Below are positions 46,093 to 58,039 of a stretch of 64,000 nt of DNA, in pieces. This DNA is from Parasponia andersonii. Its lineage: Eukaryota > Streptophyta > Magnoliopsida > Rosales > Cannabaceae. The stretch lies in the NCBI GenBank assembly GCA_002914805.1, contig JXTB01000122.1:573439-637438 (forward strand), given 5' to 3'. The notes beneath the pieces were generated by a model that was not told the DNA's origin, made no database searches, and was given only the letters and a program-made list of their open reading frames with translations. The translations under genes and the position numbers were made by a program. Position 1 is the stretch's first letter; every line of letters starts with the position of its first letter.

Positions 46093-49000
46093 TCACACAC
46101 GTTTCTTCTTCTTTCCTGTTTTCTTTTTATTTTGGCTTACTCCTCCACCTCTCTTGAACACAGCCAACACCTCAATGCTGCAGTCATGATTTTAGAACGC
46201 GGACAAATGAATAAGAGTTAAACAAAGAAAAACATGTAATATCAGATGTAACTCATTCCTCGAATAAGAAGCAGAATAGTATATAATATCCCAGCTCAAT
46301 ACAAAATTGATTGGTATCTGTCGTGTGATAAAATACCTCATTTTGGAGAGAGTGGAATGAGATGGCAAGGAATGACGAAAGAATTATTAAGTGATCAATA
46401 CCTTTGGGTGCCTGGGAAAAAGTTATAACCGTGGGCCTTTTCCAAATGCCATGCCTTGCTAGACAACAGCGACTTGCAATCCTGTTACATAATCCCTCCC
46501 TGATTAGCTAGAAAAAGTAATCCCCTTTGAATGTGGAAAAATAAAAAAAAGGACACGGAAAGGAAGAACAAGAATAATCAAAAAGAAGAATTTTTGCACC
46601 AACCACTTCAATCATAGAAGTACCTCTTTGAAGCTTTGCCATCCACAGCTTATATAGATGAGGGTTTGTGGCAGTGATTTACAGTCCTCTGAAGTCATTT
46701 TACTCCCTATCTGAACTGAATTTTCATTTGCACGTAAAATCCATGGTCTCTTTTCATCTTTGGCATTTGAGGATGGACTGACATTGGCATTTAAATTGCA
46801 ATGAATTAATAACTTAACAAACGAATGAGATCCTAGATTTAAGTATAATAAGAGTAGAAAGTGGTCGAACCTTTGAAATGAAGTTACAGCTTTATGCTTT
46901 ATGGATGATATATTTCGCAATGCCTCAAGAAGAGATGGATCTAAACCTTTTCGAGGAGGATCAACGACAACTACATCTGAACCCCTTACCCAAGAAAGAG
47001 GTTCCTGCTCGGTTTTTAAAAGGAACAAAATAGACATGAGATTACTGTATCATAACTCATAAGACAATATGAAATTTGCAAGATACTTGATTAAAACCTG
47101 TAAAGGGTAAAACTAACCTTTGAAGTATCTGCATGATGCCAGCTAATGCTGCAATCTATTGAACTCGGTAGACGGTCAACCGTCTTCTCAAAAGATAATT
47201 TCGACTCTTTATTGATCTCCACGCATCTAACAGACCTAGAAAAGAATACAAGTATACAACACTGAGATAACAATGTTTTCTATCACAACAGCATTTGAGA
47301 CTTTCCACATGTGCATGCATTTAAAAAGTCCGTATCCCACCTGCATTTTCTTGTGGCAGCCAAGGATAATCCAATTACACCAGCTCCTGCATACAAATCA
47401 GTAACAGATGCTCCATAAGGGACATATTTTTGTAACTTCTGGAGCAGCACATCAAAAGCCTGGAAAAGAGTAGCATTGAATCAAGCAATCATAAGTACGA
47501 TTTCCTAAGGTTAAAGAAGATAAAGATGCATTTTTAATATTTCTTTTTAATTCTAATAAACAGAGATAAAGTGAGTCAGAAAAAAAGAAAAGAAAAGTGT
47601 GTTAGATGGTGGCATGTAAGCTATATAGACGTATACTTTAAATAAGACTGCTCTCTCAGTTCACTAAATATTAATATTAGAAACTTCAAAGACGCATCTT
47701 TAATCAAATTAAAATATTTCTTCCCCCTTTTGTTTTTGGGATTTTGAATCAAAGAAAAAGGTTTCTTCTCCCCTGCTTTTGAATCAGAAGCTTAGTTACC
47801 CGTGTGTTTGCTTGGCCAAAAGTGGATGGAGCCAAGGAAATATCAACTCCTCCAACATGTTCCCAAAAGTCTCCTTCTCCTATAAGATGTCTCCACCTAT
47901 TGCCAAATATTATCTACATCACCAAGTAAACATAGCAAGTATTAAAGTACTTGACAAATGGATAATAAAGAAAAGAATTTTCAAATTTTCAATCTTTCAT
48001 ATACATTTATACCGACAGAAAATCTCTAATCTTACATTGTTAGTTGATGTCTGAAAGTTAGCCCATACAGAGTGAATCAAATAGACATTGTTCCTCCGTC
48101 CACCCTTTCTCCACAGAAACTGCATACATCATGAATATTAAACATTCAACACATATACCCTGGTCAATAAATGAATACAATGCTCACCCCAACCCTAGAG
48201 ACAATGAAAAAGGAAACAAAAAGGGAAAAAAAAAAAAAATGAGGAGGAAGAAGCCATTAGCTTACATTGGCCAAAGCATGCAGTTTTTGCGAATTAGGCG
48301 AATTTTCATTTCTTGAATTCCAAACTAGAGAAACCTGTACTTTACCTGGAAAAATATACAACATTTATATGTGAAAAAGACGGGATTACTTAATACAGAG
48401 GAATGAGTTTAGGCAAAAACCATTTATATATCTTTTGGAGGCTGGAAGGGAAGTATCATGTGTTGTCACAGCCATCTGCAAACCACCCCGAAATTAAATC
48501 AATTAGATTAATATTACTTTAGGACAAAATTAGTAACGGTAATCGCTTTAGTCACCTGTACATATCGCAGATCACCCGTTCCCTCATCTTCATCATAAGG
48601 CTCAATGCTTAATTCTCTAATACCTAATAATCAAAGCAAACAATCAAGTTAGTTAATCTAACACCTTAGCTAACAAAAAGAAAATCACCCGCATTGTACA
48701 TATTTGTATTTGCCTATATGTAAAAATATGAGTCCAGTCCACCTTGTTTCAAAAGCTCGACGGCCGCATTTATGTTTGGATGATGAGCTGACAAAAGCAA
48801 AATAAACCATAAACTATTAAATAACATACAGATAATTAGAGTTGTATATATATATATATATATATGGATATCATACTGAAATTAAAGAGATGAGATGAAA
48901 AGAGGGATTGGGACCTTTGCAATCGGGAATATCGACGGCATTATGAGTGCCCTCCTGGTACAATCCCACCAGAGGATCCAAAGACGAACCCCGAACCACT

Positions 49001-49550
49001 AATTTTGCGCGACACCTCCATCCCCACTATTGATAATTCACAAACAAAAACCCACCAATCCAATTTTAATGCAATACAATGCAAGAATCAGTCTTCATCT
49101 CAAGTACAAACACTTAACTAAAGTAGTACCAGTTTACAAGAATCGAATGTGAAGCCGGAGACACCGAGAGTCTGGAAGAATTCGGCGGCTTCGTCGACTA
49201 TGATCGGACGGTGGAGATTGAACTCGTGCGTGCACCCGGAGCACCTGAAAAAGTAAAAATATTTCATGTTTATCAACAACCATTATCAAAATTTGGTTGG
49301 GGAATTTAGACGGCGAGGCGAGGGTGAGGGGTGCGTACGATTGGAAGTGGGGGCAGTGGAGGGCGCAGGTTAGCGGTGGGGTTGAGTCAGGGTTGAGTGA
49401 GACCGAGAGAGGAGGGAGCGGCGGCGGTGGCGGTGGCGGTGGCGGACGAGGAGTGTGGGCGGTGCGCACTAGGGCTGGTGAGGCGGAGGCGGAGGCGTGG
49501 CAGCTGATGAGTGGAGAAGGGGGACGAGCCGAGGGGACCCACAAAGGCAT
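46093..49550 (-). CDS. TrmA/RumA-family RNA (uracil-5-)methyltransferase, probably organellar
   Basis: Fifteen exons on the minus strand, in order: 49550-49339, 49244-49130, 49026-48915, 48787-48743, 48623-48556, 48475-48421, 48345-48266, 48119-48036, 47913-47800, 47459-47341, 47235-47118, 47004-46871, 46777-46624, 46481-46402, 46177-46093. All join in frame for 524 residues. Residues 1-60 are Ser/Ala/Pro-rich with nine Pro in a row, like an organellar transit peptide. C66-x5-C72-x2-C75 with a later C145 matches the iron-sulphur cysteines of RumA. DLYAGAGVIGLSLA (316-329) is the AdoMet-binding loop, DPPRKG is at 389-394, the catalytic Cys463 is in YISCGW and Glu499 is in the final IEVLAVFKR block. 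The expected product is 5-methyluridine in tRNA or rRNA. The tail is Lys-rich. It converges with the CLC gene. Family call is strong; substrate and compartment are inferred. Confidence 0.92.
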
Positions 49551-50299
49551 TGCTCTTCCACTTCCACCGGTGGCGCCCCGGAGCTTAAAGCTCTCTCTCC
49601 TCTGTGGCGGGAACGGATAACATCTCTATAATTTGTGCACATTTACGTTAAGGGACCCACAACAAGCTAAACGTCTCCGAAATATCTCCGGCCGGGTCGG
49701 ACTCTGATTTGATCCACGTAAAATAACATTAAAATATCCCCTTTTTCAACTTTTCTCCGGAAAAAAAAAACCTAATTTTTGAATATCTATCCTTATTTTT
49801 AAATTTTTACGCGATATTATGTTGATTTTTGAATTTTTGTAAAATAATATTCTTATTTTTTAATTTTATAAATTAATACTGTAACAATTAAATTTTTTAC
49901 AAATTAGTATTGTAATATTTAAAATTCATATAAATTTATAACTTTAATGCTCAATTAGTTGATTTTAATAATAAAAAAATAATAATTATTATCATCAATT
50001 TAATCAAAATTTATTAAATAATAATAAAATATTTGAAAAATATTTGTAGCTAGTTTATTTCACTTTGCATTTAGAAAAAGAAAATAACAAATTAGAGCGA
50101 GAGGTAAAAATAGTAAATTATATATATATATATATATAGATACATTAGAGGTAAAAAAAAAATGTGTAGTTTTAGCAATTAACCCAAAAAAATAGTTATA
50201 AAATAATTTCTGATAATATACTAAATCTAAATATTTTTAATAAGTTAATGAGAGATATTTGTATCTTTTAATTAGCTCATAGTATAAATATACAAAGCA

Positions 50300-50465
50300 T
50301 ACAAAAATTGAGGATATTAATCTGTAGAAATCATAAATATCGGGCTATTAATTTACAGAATTTAAAAATAAGAGTTTTTATTTATAAAAATCATAAATAT
50401 AAATGTATTAATTCACGGAATTTCAAAAATAAGTTATTGATTTACAGAAGTTTAAAATATAGAGC
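50300..50465 (+). repeat. Degenerate tandem repeat
   Basis: Alternating blocks like 'agaaatcataaatat' and 'aatttacagaatttaaaaat' recur about every 36-72 bp, four or so times. This gives a misleading repetitive frame (NHKYRAINLQNLK, NHKYKCINSRNFK). Confidence 0.55.
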
Positions 50466-50485
50466 ATTTTTTGCAATTTCGTACG

Positions 50486-50675
50486 TTATTATTGTCGTTT
50501 TTTACGCTTATTGTCGTTTTCCAAATTATTGCCGTCGAACTGTGATTTGATGCATGTTAGTGTTACAATTTTCGTTTCATGTGTTATTGTTATCGTTTTC
50601 TACAATTGTGGTTGTTTTTTCACATGTTGTCGTTTCTTACAAGTAGTGTCGTTTTTAACAATTATTGACATTCTG
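50486..50675 (+). repeat. Imperfect minisatellite with core 'ttattgtcgttttttac'
   Basis: The phrase TTATTGTCGTTTTT or a close variant appears at about 50486, 50508, 50583, 50625, 50643 and 50660. Spacing is irregular. Confidence 0.55.
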
Positions 50676-51425
50676 GGGGTGGAAGGGTTTCCAATCGGAA
50701 TCTAAATCCCCTCTTTTCCGTCAACCGAAAGAAACAAGCAGAAAAACAAACAGGGGAAATATGAAAAGCATACTCTTATCTTATGTTTGCATATCCAAGA
50801 AATCAAGAGTTAAATTTCGGAAATTGTGTATAAACATAGGTATTTGCATTCGACAGACAAACCAACCGAATACGTAAGACTTTAGATTCTAGCATTCTTT
50901 TCAATTTGGTCATTGTTTATATGAATTCATGAGCAAGGTATAAAAAGATCCAAAATTACTATAGGAAAAATCTCATATCTTCATCTCATAATGACATGGT
51001 CACACTTAATGTTTCACGAAGCTGCTTTTCTTTTCTTAAAAATTTCGGTTAAACATGCTCTGTTCTTTCATTCCAAAGGTTGTTTCTTTCCACAAACATT
51101 AATCACCATGAATCATGAATTTAAAAGAGCATTCTTTTTTGTGGATATCACGTATGTTCTTTTTATTCCACAAACACACACACACACACTGAATTTGAAA
51201 GAGCAGTATTATTATAATAATAATTATTATTATTTTCCAATTTGGTAGTTGTATTTGTATTCATGAACAAAGAAAAATAAGACTCCCGTTCAAAAGAAAG
51301 GAACAATATAAAACTCATTGCTTTGTCTCATAATGACTATTGAGACAAGGTCTGAGTTTTGCTCCGGCTTTATTTCTTCTACCTATTTTTATTTTTATTA
51401 AACATGCTCGGTGTTTTTTTTTTTT

Positions 51426-54400
51426 TCAATCCCAAGGTTGTTTCTTTCTGACAAACATTGGCCTCAAAAACGCCATGAATCTCTTCCTCACTCTGTCAAA
51501 GAAGTCAAAGTAAGCATTTCTCCAGCTCTCCTTAATGATCAAAGTGCCACAAACTCCCCAGAATCCCACTGCGAAACCTACAACCATGCTGATGAAGAAG
51601 CCCAGCTTTTCCAGCTTCTCTCCAAGGCCACCATCTTCATCTCCTCTGTCCTCTTTAGTAATCCGAGGCCGCTGGTCGCTGTCATCGCAGTCTCTCGGTA
51701 AAGGGTGTCCACAAAGACCGGCATTTCCTTCGTATATGGATGAGTCATCAAGGGTCTGAAACTGGTTGGTCGTTGGAATTTTCCCCGACAAGTTATTGTA
51801 AGAGAGGTTCAAATGATTCAAAAATGTTAAAGATGCCATGCTTTGCGGGATTGGACCTGACAGTTTGTTCATTGAGAGATCAAGAGTTTCCAGCCTTTCG
51901 AAATCTCCGATTGTGGAGGGTATCCCGCCTGTCAAATGATTCATGGATAAGTTTAAGGTGCCTAGTTGTGTTAGGCTTGTTAACTCCACAGGCATTGCCC
52001 CTGACAAGCTGTTATCAGAGAGATCTAGACTGTTGACTAGGTATAGAATGGAGTCATATTCTAGCAGTCTTCCTTTTGCCACTATCTGCAAGCGTCCTTC
52101 TTCTTTGACTGTATCTTCCTCTGTCAGTCTGGACTTCAGTCCGCTCAAATTACCAATGCATTGCGGGATCTGACCAGAAAGGTTATTGTGTGAAAGGTCC
52201 AATATGTGAAGTTTCGAGAGGCTACACAGTTGTGGAGGAATGGTTCCGGTTAAGGAGTTGGACCGCAAGCTTAAAATCAACAGAGTGGTCATGTTTTCTC
52301 CTATCCAAGTGTGGAGATCTCTAGAAAGCTTGTTATCACTGAGATCAAGACTAATCATGGCAGTGCAGTTCTTCAAGGAAGATGGAATTTCACCTGAAAA
52401 GTTGTTCTTTGACAGTATCAAGAATCTGGCGAAACTGAGGAAACCCATTGAGCTTGGGATGGTACCGGAAAGACTGTTGTTTGACATGTCCACTACATAC
52501 AAGAACTGCAAGTTGTTCCAGAAATCAGGAACTTCACCAGACAACTGATTGTTTGAGAGTACAATGGTTGTCAATTCGGTTAACATACCAATGGACAAGG
52601 GAATGTTTCCATTGAGAGAGTTCCTTGAGATGTCTAAATCTGTGAGTAAGGGCATTACTTCACCAATATTTAGAGGAATTGGACCAGAAAAACGATTGTC
52701 CCTCAAATACAACATGGTAATGTTTGATGACCATAGGGGCAGTGGACCCTCGAACAGGTTTGAGCTCAAGTCAACGGTGGAAGAGGCAGTGTTGCTGAAT
52801 CTCAACGAGTTTGGCACCCTGCCGCCTATTTGATTGTAAGCGACATCTAGTTTTTCCAGTTGCAAGTTCAGCTGCCAAAACCAGCTTGGTATGACGTCTA
52901 AAATTCTAGCATTATTGAGTACCACTGTGGTCAACTCACTTTGATTCTTAAGCCAAGGAGGAAATTTAGGACCCAATTGGCAAGATCTAATTTCGACATA
53001 CGTGAGTTGAAAAGGAGGTATCCAATCAGAACTGATATTGAATACCAAGGAGATGTTTGCGGAATCTTTATAAATTATTATCTCCTTCAGGCTTGAAAGA
53101 TTTGCTAAATGGGCTTCAGTTATGACACCTTCCCACTTGTTCTCCCTTAAATCTAACACAACCAGTGTTGAGAGCTGCCCCAGACTCTCTGGAATGTTGC
53201 CACTCATTTGATTATACGACAGGTAAAGTTCTTTTACAGATGACAAGTTTCCCATGGATGCTGGAATCAAACCTTGAAACAAGTTTTCCCTTAGTTGAAT
53301 GTATTTTAAGCTCTCAATGTATCCTAAAGAATCAGGTAGATTACCTGTCAGTTCATTGTATCCCAAATCCAATGTCTCTATGCTGTTGTTGGAGCATTCA
53401 GACAAACTGTTGATGAAACCAGTTATTTCACCAGTAAATTTGTTGGTAGAAAGCTTTAACATTTGCAAATTGCATAACTTCCCCAAATTTCTTGACAACT
53501 GACCTTCCATGTTATTCAGTGATAAGTCAAGCCTCTGCAATGAAGTCAAATTACCAATTGCATCTGGCAATGCTCCATTGAAATTGTTGGAGTCGAAATC
53601 AAGATGAGTCAGACTTTTAAGACTGAATAGCCAGGTAGGAATTTTGGTGTCGAAAACATTGTTTGACAGATCAAGCACCAAGAGAGATGTGAAATTGACG
53701 AAAGTAAGAGTGAGAGGAATTTCAGAAAGACTACAACCAGGCAAGTGCAGTTCAAGAAGTGAAGGGATCCTATTAACAGTTTGAAGCCAATATGCTGCAG
53801 ACTTTATCAAGTTCCAACCTCCCAAATTAAGGTACTTTAGAGAAGAAAGACCAGAAAGCCAATGGAGTTCACTTTCATTGGATTGAAAATAAACATTTTT
53901 GAGATCAAGATAACTCAATCTTGACAGATTTCCAAGACTTGGTGGAATGAGTCCCCAGAAGTTTGCGCCAGAAAGATTAAGATACACGAGTTTCTCTAGT
54001 GATCCAAGGAAGTGTGGAATTTGGATACCTCCAAAGTCATTCATGCTCAAATCTAAGTAACTTAAATCTGTCAAAGACAGAAGAGAAGGGTTGATCTCAC
54101 CGCCTAACGCGTGCATCCCTGCTTCTGCATCACCATTCAAATCCATGCCCGAATTTGTGTTGCGAAGATTGAGCTGGACCACGCGTCCGGTTATGTTGTT
54201 GCAGCCTACACCTCTCCATTTGCAACAATCTTCTCCCACCCAAGATGAGAGCTGGCCTGAAGGATCGGTTAGGCCTTGTTTGAAGTTGAGAAGCGCTTTC
54301 CTCTCCATTTCTACGCAGCCAACAACATGATCATGATCAAGATTGCCATGGCTGAAAGCCAGCTGAATGGTTTCAAGGGACAGAAGTCCACTGAGAAGTG

Positions 54401-54446
54401 CCAGTACTGAAAGAACTTTAGTGGAGGCAGTAGTGGTGTGTCCCAT
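51426..54446 (-). CDS. LRR receptor-like protein (EIX/Cf-type RLP)
   Basis: One uninterrupted exon encodes 1006 residues, the usual size for this family. A signal peptide covers about residues 1-34. The N-terminal cap has the paired cysteines C44 ... CC(74-75) ... C82 around ALLNFKQGLTDPSGQLSSW. About 30 extracellular leucine-rich repeats of the plant LxxLDLSxNxLSGxIP type follow, broken near the end by an island (EEDTVKEEGRLQIVAKG), and capped by NAGLCGHPLPRDC. An acidic juxtamembrane stretch leads to a membrane helix at about 950-971 with GxxxG spacing (GFAVGFWGVCG), which in relatives binds the SOBIR1 kinase. The 35-residue tail has no kinase. Relatives such as tomato EIX2 sense fungal xylanase at the cell surface; the ligand here is unknown. 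No frame defect. The start is the first ATG, followed by a clear signal peptide. Confidence 0.95.
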   Translation of the reverse strand: MGHTTTASTKVLSVLALLSGLLSLETIQLAFSHGNLDHDHVVGCVEMERKALLNFKQGLTDPSGQLSSWVGEDCCKWRGVGCNNITGRVVQLNLRNTNSGMDLNGDAEAGMHALGGEINPSLLSLTDLSYLDLSMNDFGGIQIPHFLGSLEKLVYLNLSGANFWGLIPPSLGNLSRLSYLDLKNVYFQSNESELHWLSGLSSLKYLNLGGWNLIKSAAYWLQTVNRIPSLLELHLPGCSLSEIPLTLTFVNFTSLLVLDLSNNVFDTKIPTWLFSLKSLTHLDFDSNNFNGALPDAIGNLTSLQRLDLSLNNMEGQLSRNLGKLCNLQMLKLSTNKFTGEITGFINSLSECSNNSIETLDLGYNELTGNLPDSLGYIESLKYIQLRENLFQGLIPASMGNLSSVKELYLSYNQMSGNIPESLGQLSTLVVLDLRENKWEGVITEAHLANLSSLKEIIIYKDSANISLVFNISSDWIPPFQLTYVEIRSCQLGPKFPPWLKNQSELTTVVLNNARILDVIPSWFWQLNLQLEKLDVAYNQIGGRVPNSLRFSNTASSTVDLSSNLFEGPLPLWSSNITMLYLRDNRFSGPIPLNIGEVMPLLTDLDISRNSLNGNIPLSIGMLTELTTIVLSNNQLSGEVPDFWNNLQFLYVVDMSNNSLSGTIPSSMGFLSFARFLILSKNNFSGEIPSSLKNCTAMISLDLSDNKLSRDLHTWIGENMTTLLILSLRSNSLTGTIPPQLCSLSKLHILDLSHNNLSGQIPQCIGNLSGLKSRLTEEDTVKEEGRLQIVAKGRLLEYDSILYLVNSLDLSDNSLSGAMPVELTSLTQLGTLNLSMNHLTGGIPSTIGDFERLETLDLSMNKLSGPIPQSMASLTFLNHLNLSYNNLSGKIPTTNQFQTLDDSSIYEGNAGLCGHPLPRDCDDSDQRPRITKEDRGDEDGGLGEKLEKLGFFISMVVGFAVGFWGVCGTLIIKESWRNAYFDFFDRVRKRFMAFLRPMFVRKKQPWD

Positions 54447-55912
54447 GTCTGTTGTGGGAGAGATTTAAAATTTGGTATAAGAGACTTTTGTTTCTGTTCT
54501 CTATGTAATTCCTTTTGGTTTATTCACTTTCACCATTTAGAGTCTTGTAGTTGTAGGAATAGAACATGGGTCCCTGTGTTGACTACACTCGTCAACGCTA
54601 TGCTCATTATTAATATACTTTTTTTGTCCTAAGAGCGTTTTTGAGGGGTTCAACTTGAACAAGGTGAGGTGGGGAGTGGGAACAATCCTAACATTTCCTA
54701 AGACCGAAGTGTGTTGAGGGTTTTGACGGGTCTTTGTCATGACTGGTGTCGTATATTGAAATAATTACAAGCATTTTCAAGATTTCAGCCATTTATTTCC
54801 GTTGCATCTTAAGGAAAAAGAATCTACACCAAAATTTTGTACATGTATATGAGGACTTTAAGGTAACCCAATAGTACACGTAGGGACAAATTTTACTCCG
54901 AAAAGAATCGGTATTAGCATATTGACTCAAATATTCTAACTTCGGAAATTTTAATCGCATTTGTATGGTGTGAATGTTTTTTGAATTTGCCTCCCGTAAA
55001 TTCAAATCGGGTCGTTATTTTGTTTCGGAGAATTTCATGGCAAACTTTCATCGATCCCACATCTTAAAAATAAGCTGATCAATGATCAAGATTTTGATCT
55101 CAAATCATGGCCAAAATGTGGTTTTCCCAGAAATAGTCTTAGCAATTATGTACGGGAGCTGCAAAACACCCTATCAATATGATGAGACTAGGAAAATATA
55201 TGATGTACATACGTACAAACATATGATTCTATTCAAACTTAAACAGCAAAGAGAAGATGAAGATTTTCATCAGAAAGTTTGTTATAATAAATTGGTCAAT
55301 TCAGACAATTTTCTTTTTAGACAAAAATTAGCAAATTGCCCAGAGATATTTCATTAACGTCCATTTTGGATCAAAGAAGCATCTTTTTGGTTTTTGCGAC
55401 TATAACATGGACCAGACCAATCCTATTTGGTAAATTAGGTGGAATACGTGAGTTTTAGAAAATACACATTTTTTTAATAGTTTTTAGATGAAATATACTT
55501 TAAAAAAAAAAAAAAAAGGTTATAAAGACTTGTATACCCTTAAATCGAGAGCGTGAGACATGGATGTCGAGAGCTAAATAAGATGTCTAGAAACTTGATA
55601 GAGAAAAAAGAAAAATAAGTGCATTTGAGTGTTTAGCACCATACAAAGTTAGAAATGTCAATGTGGGATGACCTATTTTCCAAAAAAAAAAAAACATAAT
55701 AATAGGCCAGCAGGCCAGACCCACATTTCTATCAGCCCATAATTAGTTATTCTATATATAATTTTAAATATATTATTTAATTAAAATTTTAAAAAATCTG
55801 AATTAAATATTTTTATTTATATGCTTTTAATATTATTTATTTATTTATTTTTTATTTATTTTCAATTTATTCAAAATTTAAAAGAATATGAATGGATTTT
55901 AAGTCCATATTT
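54447..55912. other. Promoter side of the receptor gene and spacer
   Basis: AT-rich sequence up to the second Ty3 element. The receptor promoter should be at 54450-54700, but no TATA box could be fixed. Short frames are random. Confidence 0.5.
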
Positions 55913-56491
55913 TGTCACGACCCAAAACCCGGGCCAGTGGCAGAAAGAGAATTTCACAAAGGTGGGAAATTCCTTGATTTATTTGAAAAGTATCTAAAGT
56001 TCTAGTTTTTATAAAAACGGTCCATTTAATTAAAATAATCAGAATTCCATCCCATAAACCACTCCCACAGTTCGTATACACTATTAAACATAGGTTGAAT
56101 AATTATTAAAAATCACGAAATCAAATATAAAATCAAGCATCATCATCATCCACCACAAAGTCAAATACCAGAATGGCATACATAAGTTCGCAGACAAAAT
56201 GAAAAGCAATAATCTTGGTTCAATGCTAATACAAAACCCAAATAGTCCAAAGACTACGACAACAAACTCCTAGCATTACCAAGAGACGAACTACAGTCCA
56301 GATGACCTCTTATTCCTCTTGATCACCAACATCGCACTGAACACTACCTGAGGAGGAAGGTAGGGAGGGTGAGCATAAAATGCCTAGTAGGAAAAACAAT
56401 TACCTCGATTAAAAACATTTTAATGATAGGGAATTCCTGCATGATTAGTTTAGTCCAAAACATACATATATATATAATCCAAACCGGAAAT

Positions 56492-56526
<35 letters not shown>

Positions 56527-57982
56527 GTGTAATCAAAATCATTCAATTCATATGCACATGACACAAATCAACCCATACCCATGAGCTCTCATCCTCTCAT
56601 CTGTGGAAACCCAGGATGATGGCACTAAGTATACCTAACAGCCTGCCTGATACCTAAGCCCATACCCGGAGGGGACACCCGTGTGTCGCCTACCAAACCT
56701 GGAAGGGCAACCGAATTGCCTACACCTGCCAAATAGAGAGGTAATCAGAAATAACAAAATCCAGCGTGAGTTTACGAACTCTCACTGACGGTGGGGCACA
56801 CAGCGCCACACTGTATCCCACGATGCTAACACGATGCTCATGTATAATCCTATGACACGTGCAATATAGAACTGAAGTATGAAAATAATCATGCTCTGGT
56901 TTTTCGGTAAAATCAGTATACTAGGTTTTTATAGAAAAATGGGCAACATAACGGCCTTATTTTTAATATACCTAAAATAACCTGCACTCAGAAAATTCCT
57001 AGAGTAATACAGTATATATCTCATACAACCAATTCCCATCACAGACATTTAAATAGTCTAAAAATCACGTTTATTCTTATATGTTGCAAAAAGTAAGTTT
57101 TATACGAAAATGATATAAAACAGAGGCAATTGAGTCCCTACCTCGCTCGAATAGCAATACCATGCTATCGAATCCTCAAGGTGTCGTTGACGATCGCCCA
57201 GAGGGTCGGGAACCAATTCCAAGCCCTCGATCGTCCTCTTGCAAAAAACCAACTTTTCACCGGAGCTTCAATTCTACAAACGACATCTTCGTTGAATTCC
57301 TAGAACCCAAAATAGTTAGGTTAAACATATAACTTGTCCAATTCTGGTTCGGACTCACACCGGACTGGTGGCATGCAAAATGAGACAAAATCTCAACCGT
57401 CTGATCTCGATTTTCGTGCTGATCACCAAACAACACAATATATATATATCAAATTTCTCTATTTTCCAAGTACATTCCAAAATTGCGGTAAAAAACACAA
57501 TCCAACGGCCAGATCGAAAACTACAACCATAAACTCGAAATGCCCAAAAATGGCAACTTTCAATCCGGATAAAACGGGGTTGAGATATATATACCTTGAT
57601 GATCCTTGAGATGAGACGAATCCAATGGGACCGGTTGGAGGTCGAATGGTGGCCGGAATAGTCACCGGTGATGAAAGTCCGAAACAACCCTTTTTCTTCT
57701 CTGGCGACGGCGAGCGGCTCTGGCGCCCTGCAGCTGGCCGGTGCTGGTTCGTGGTAGCCTGGGGGAGCTCCACAGATGGTCTGCTTGGCCGGACGGTGCT
57801 TGGGCGGCGGTGCGGCTTCCTTTGGTCGAGAGAGTGAGAGAGACAAGGGAGAGAGAGAGAACGGATCGGGGGGGACGAAAGGGAGAGAGAGAAAGATATA
57901 TATATATTTAATTTTTTTTTTATTTTTTTTAAAAAATTTTGTCAAATGACCATTATGCCCTTGTAAAAACTGAGTTTTTACA
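55913..57982 (-). repeat. 3' LTR of Ty3 element 2
   Basis: 2070 bp from TGTCACGACCC to ...GTTTTTACA on the plus strand, matching the right-hand LTR over the visible part. It has a GA-rich stretch near 57825-57895 and a TA run near 56493-56522. Confidence 0.9.
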
Positions 57983-57997
57983 TTCTCTCCTCTTTAT
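57983..57997 (-). other. Polypurine tract of Ty3 element 2
   Basis: On the minus strand ATAAAGAGGAGAGAA abuts the TGTAAAAAC start of the 3' LTR. Confidence 0.8.
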
Positions 57998-58039
57998 CGA
58001 AATTTCGTCCCGAAATTCAAAATATAAGTCAAGGTTTTT

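Larger units (their letters stand above)
49551..51425. other. Spacer between the methyltransferase promoter and the receptor gene
   Basis: 49551-49700 is GC-richer and should hold the methyltransferase promoter. The rest is AT-rich, with a TA run near 50120-50140, a degenerate tandem array at 50300-50465 and a second one at 50486-50675, then low-complexity sequence up to the 3' end of the receptor gene. No gene seen. Confidence 0.55.

Noticed and set aside
49297-49620. Gly-rich plus-strand frame
   Set aside because: It is the antisense shadow of methyltransferase exon 1, including its poly-proline tract.
51411-54330. Many plus-strand frames across the receptor gene
   Set aside because: They are antisense shadows of the leucine-rich repeats.
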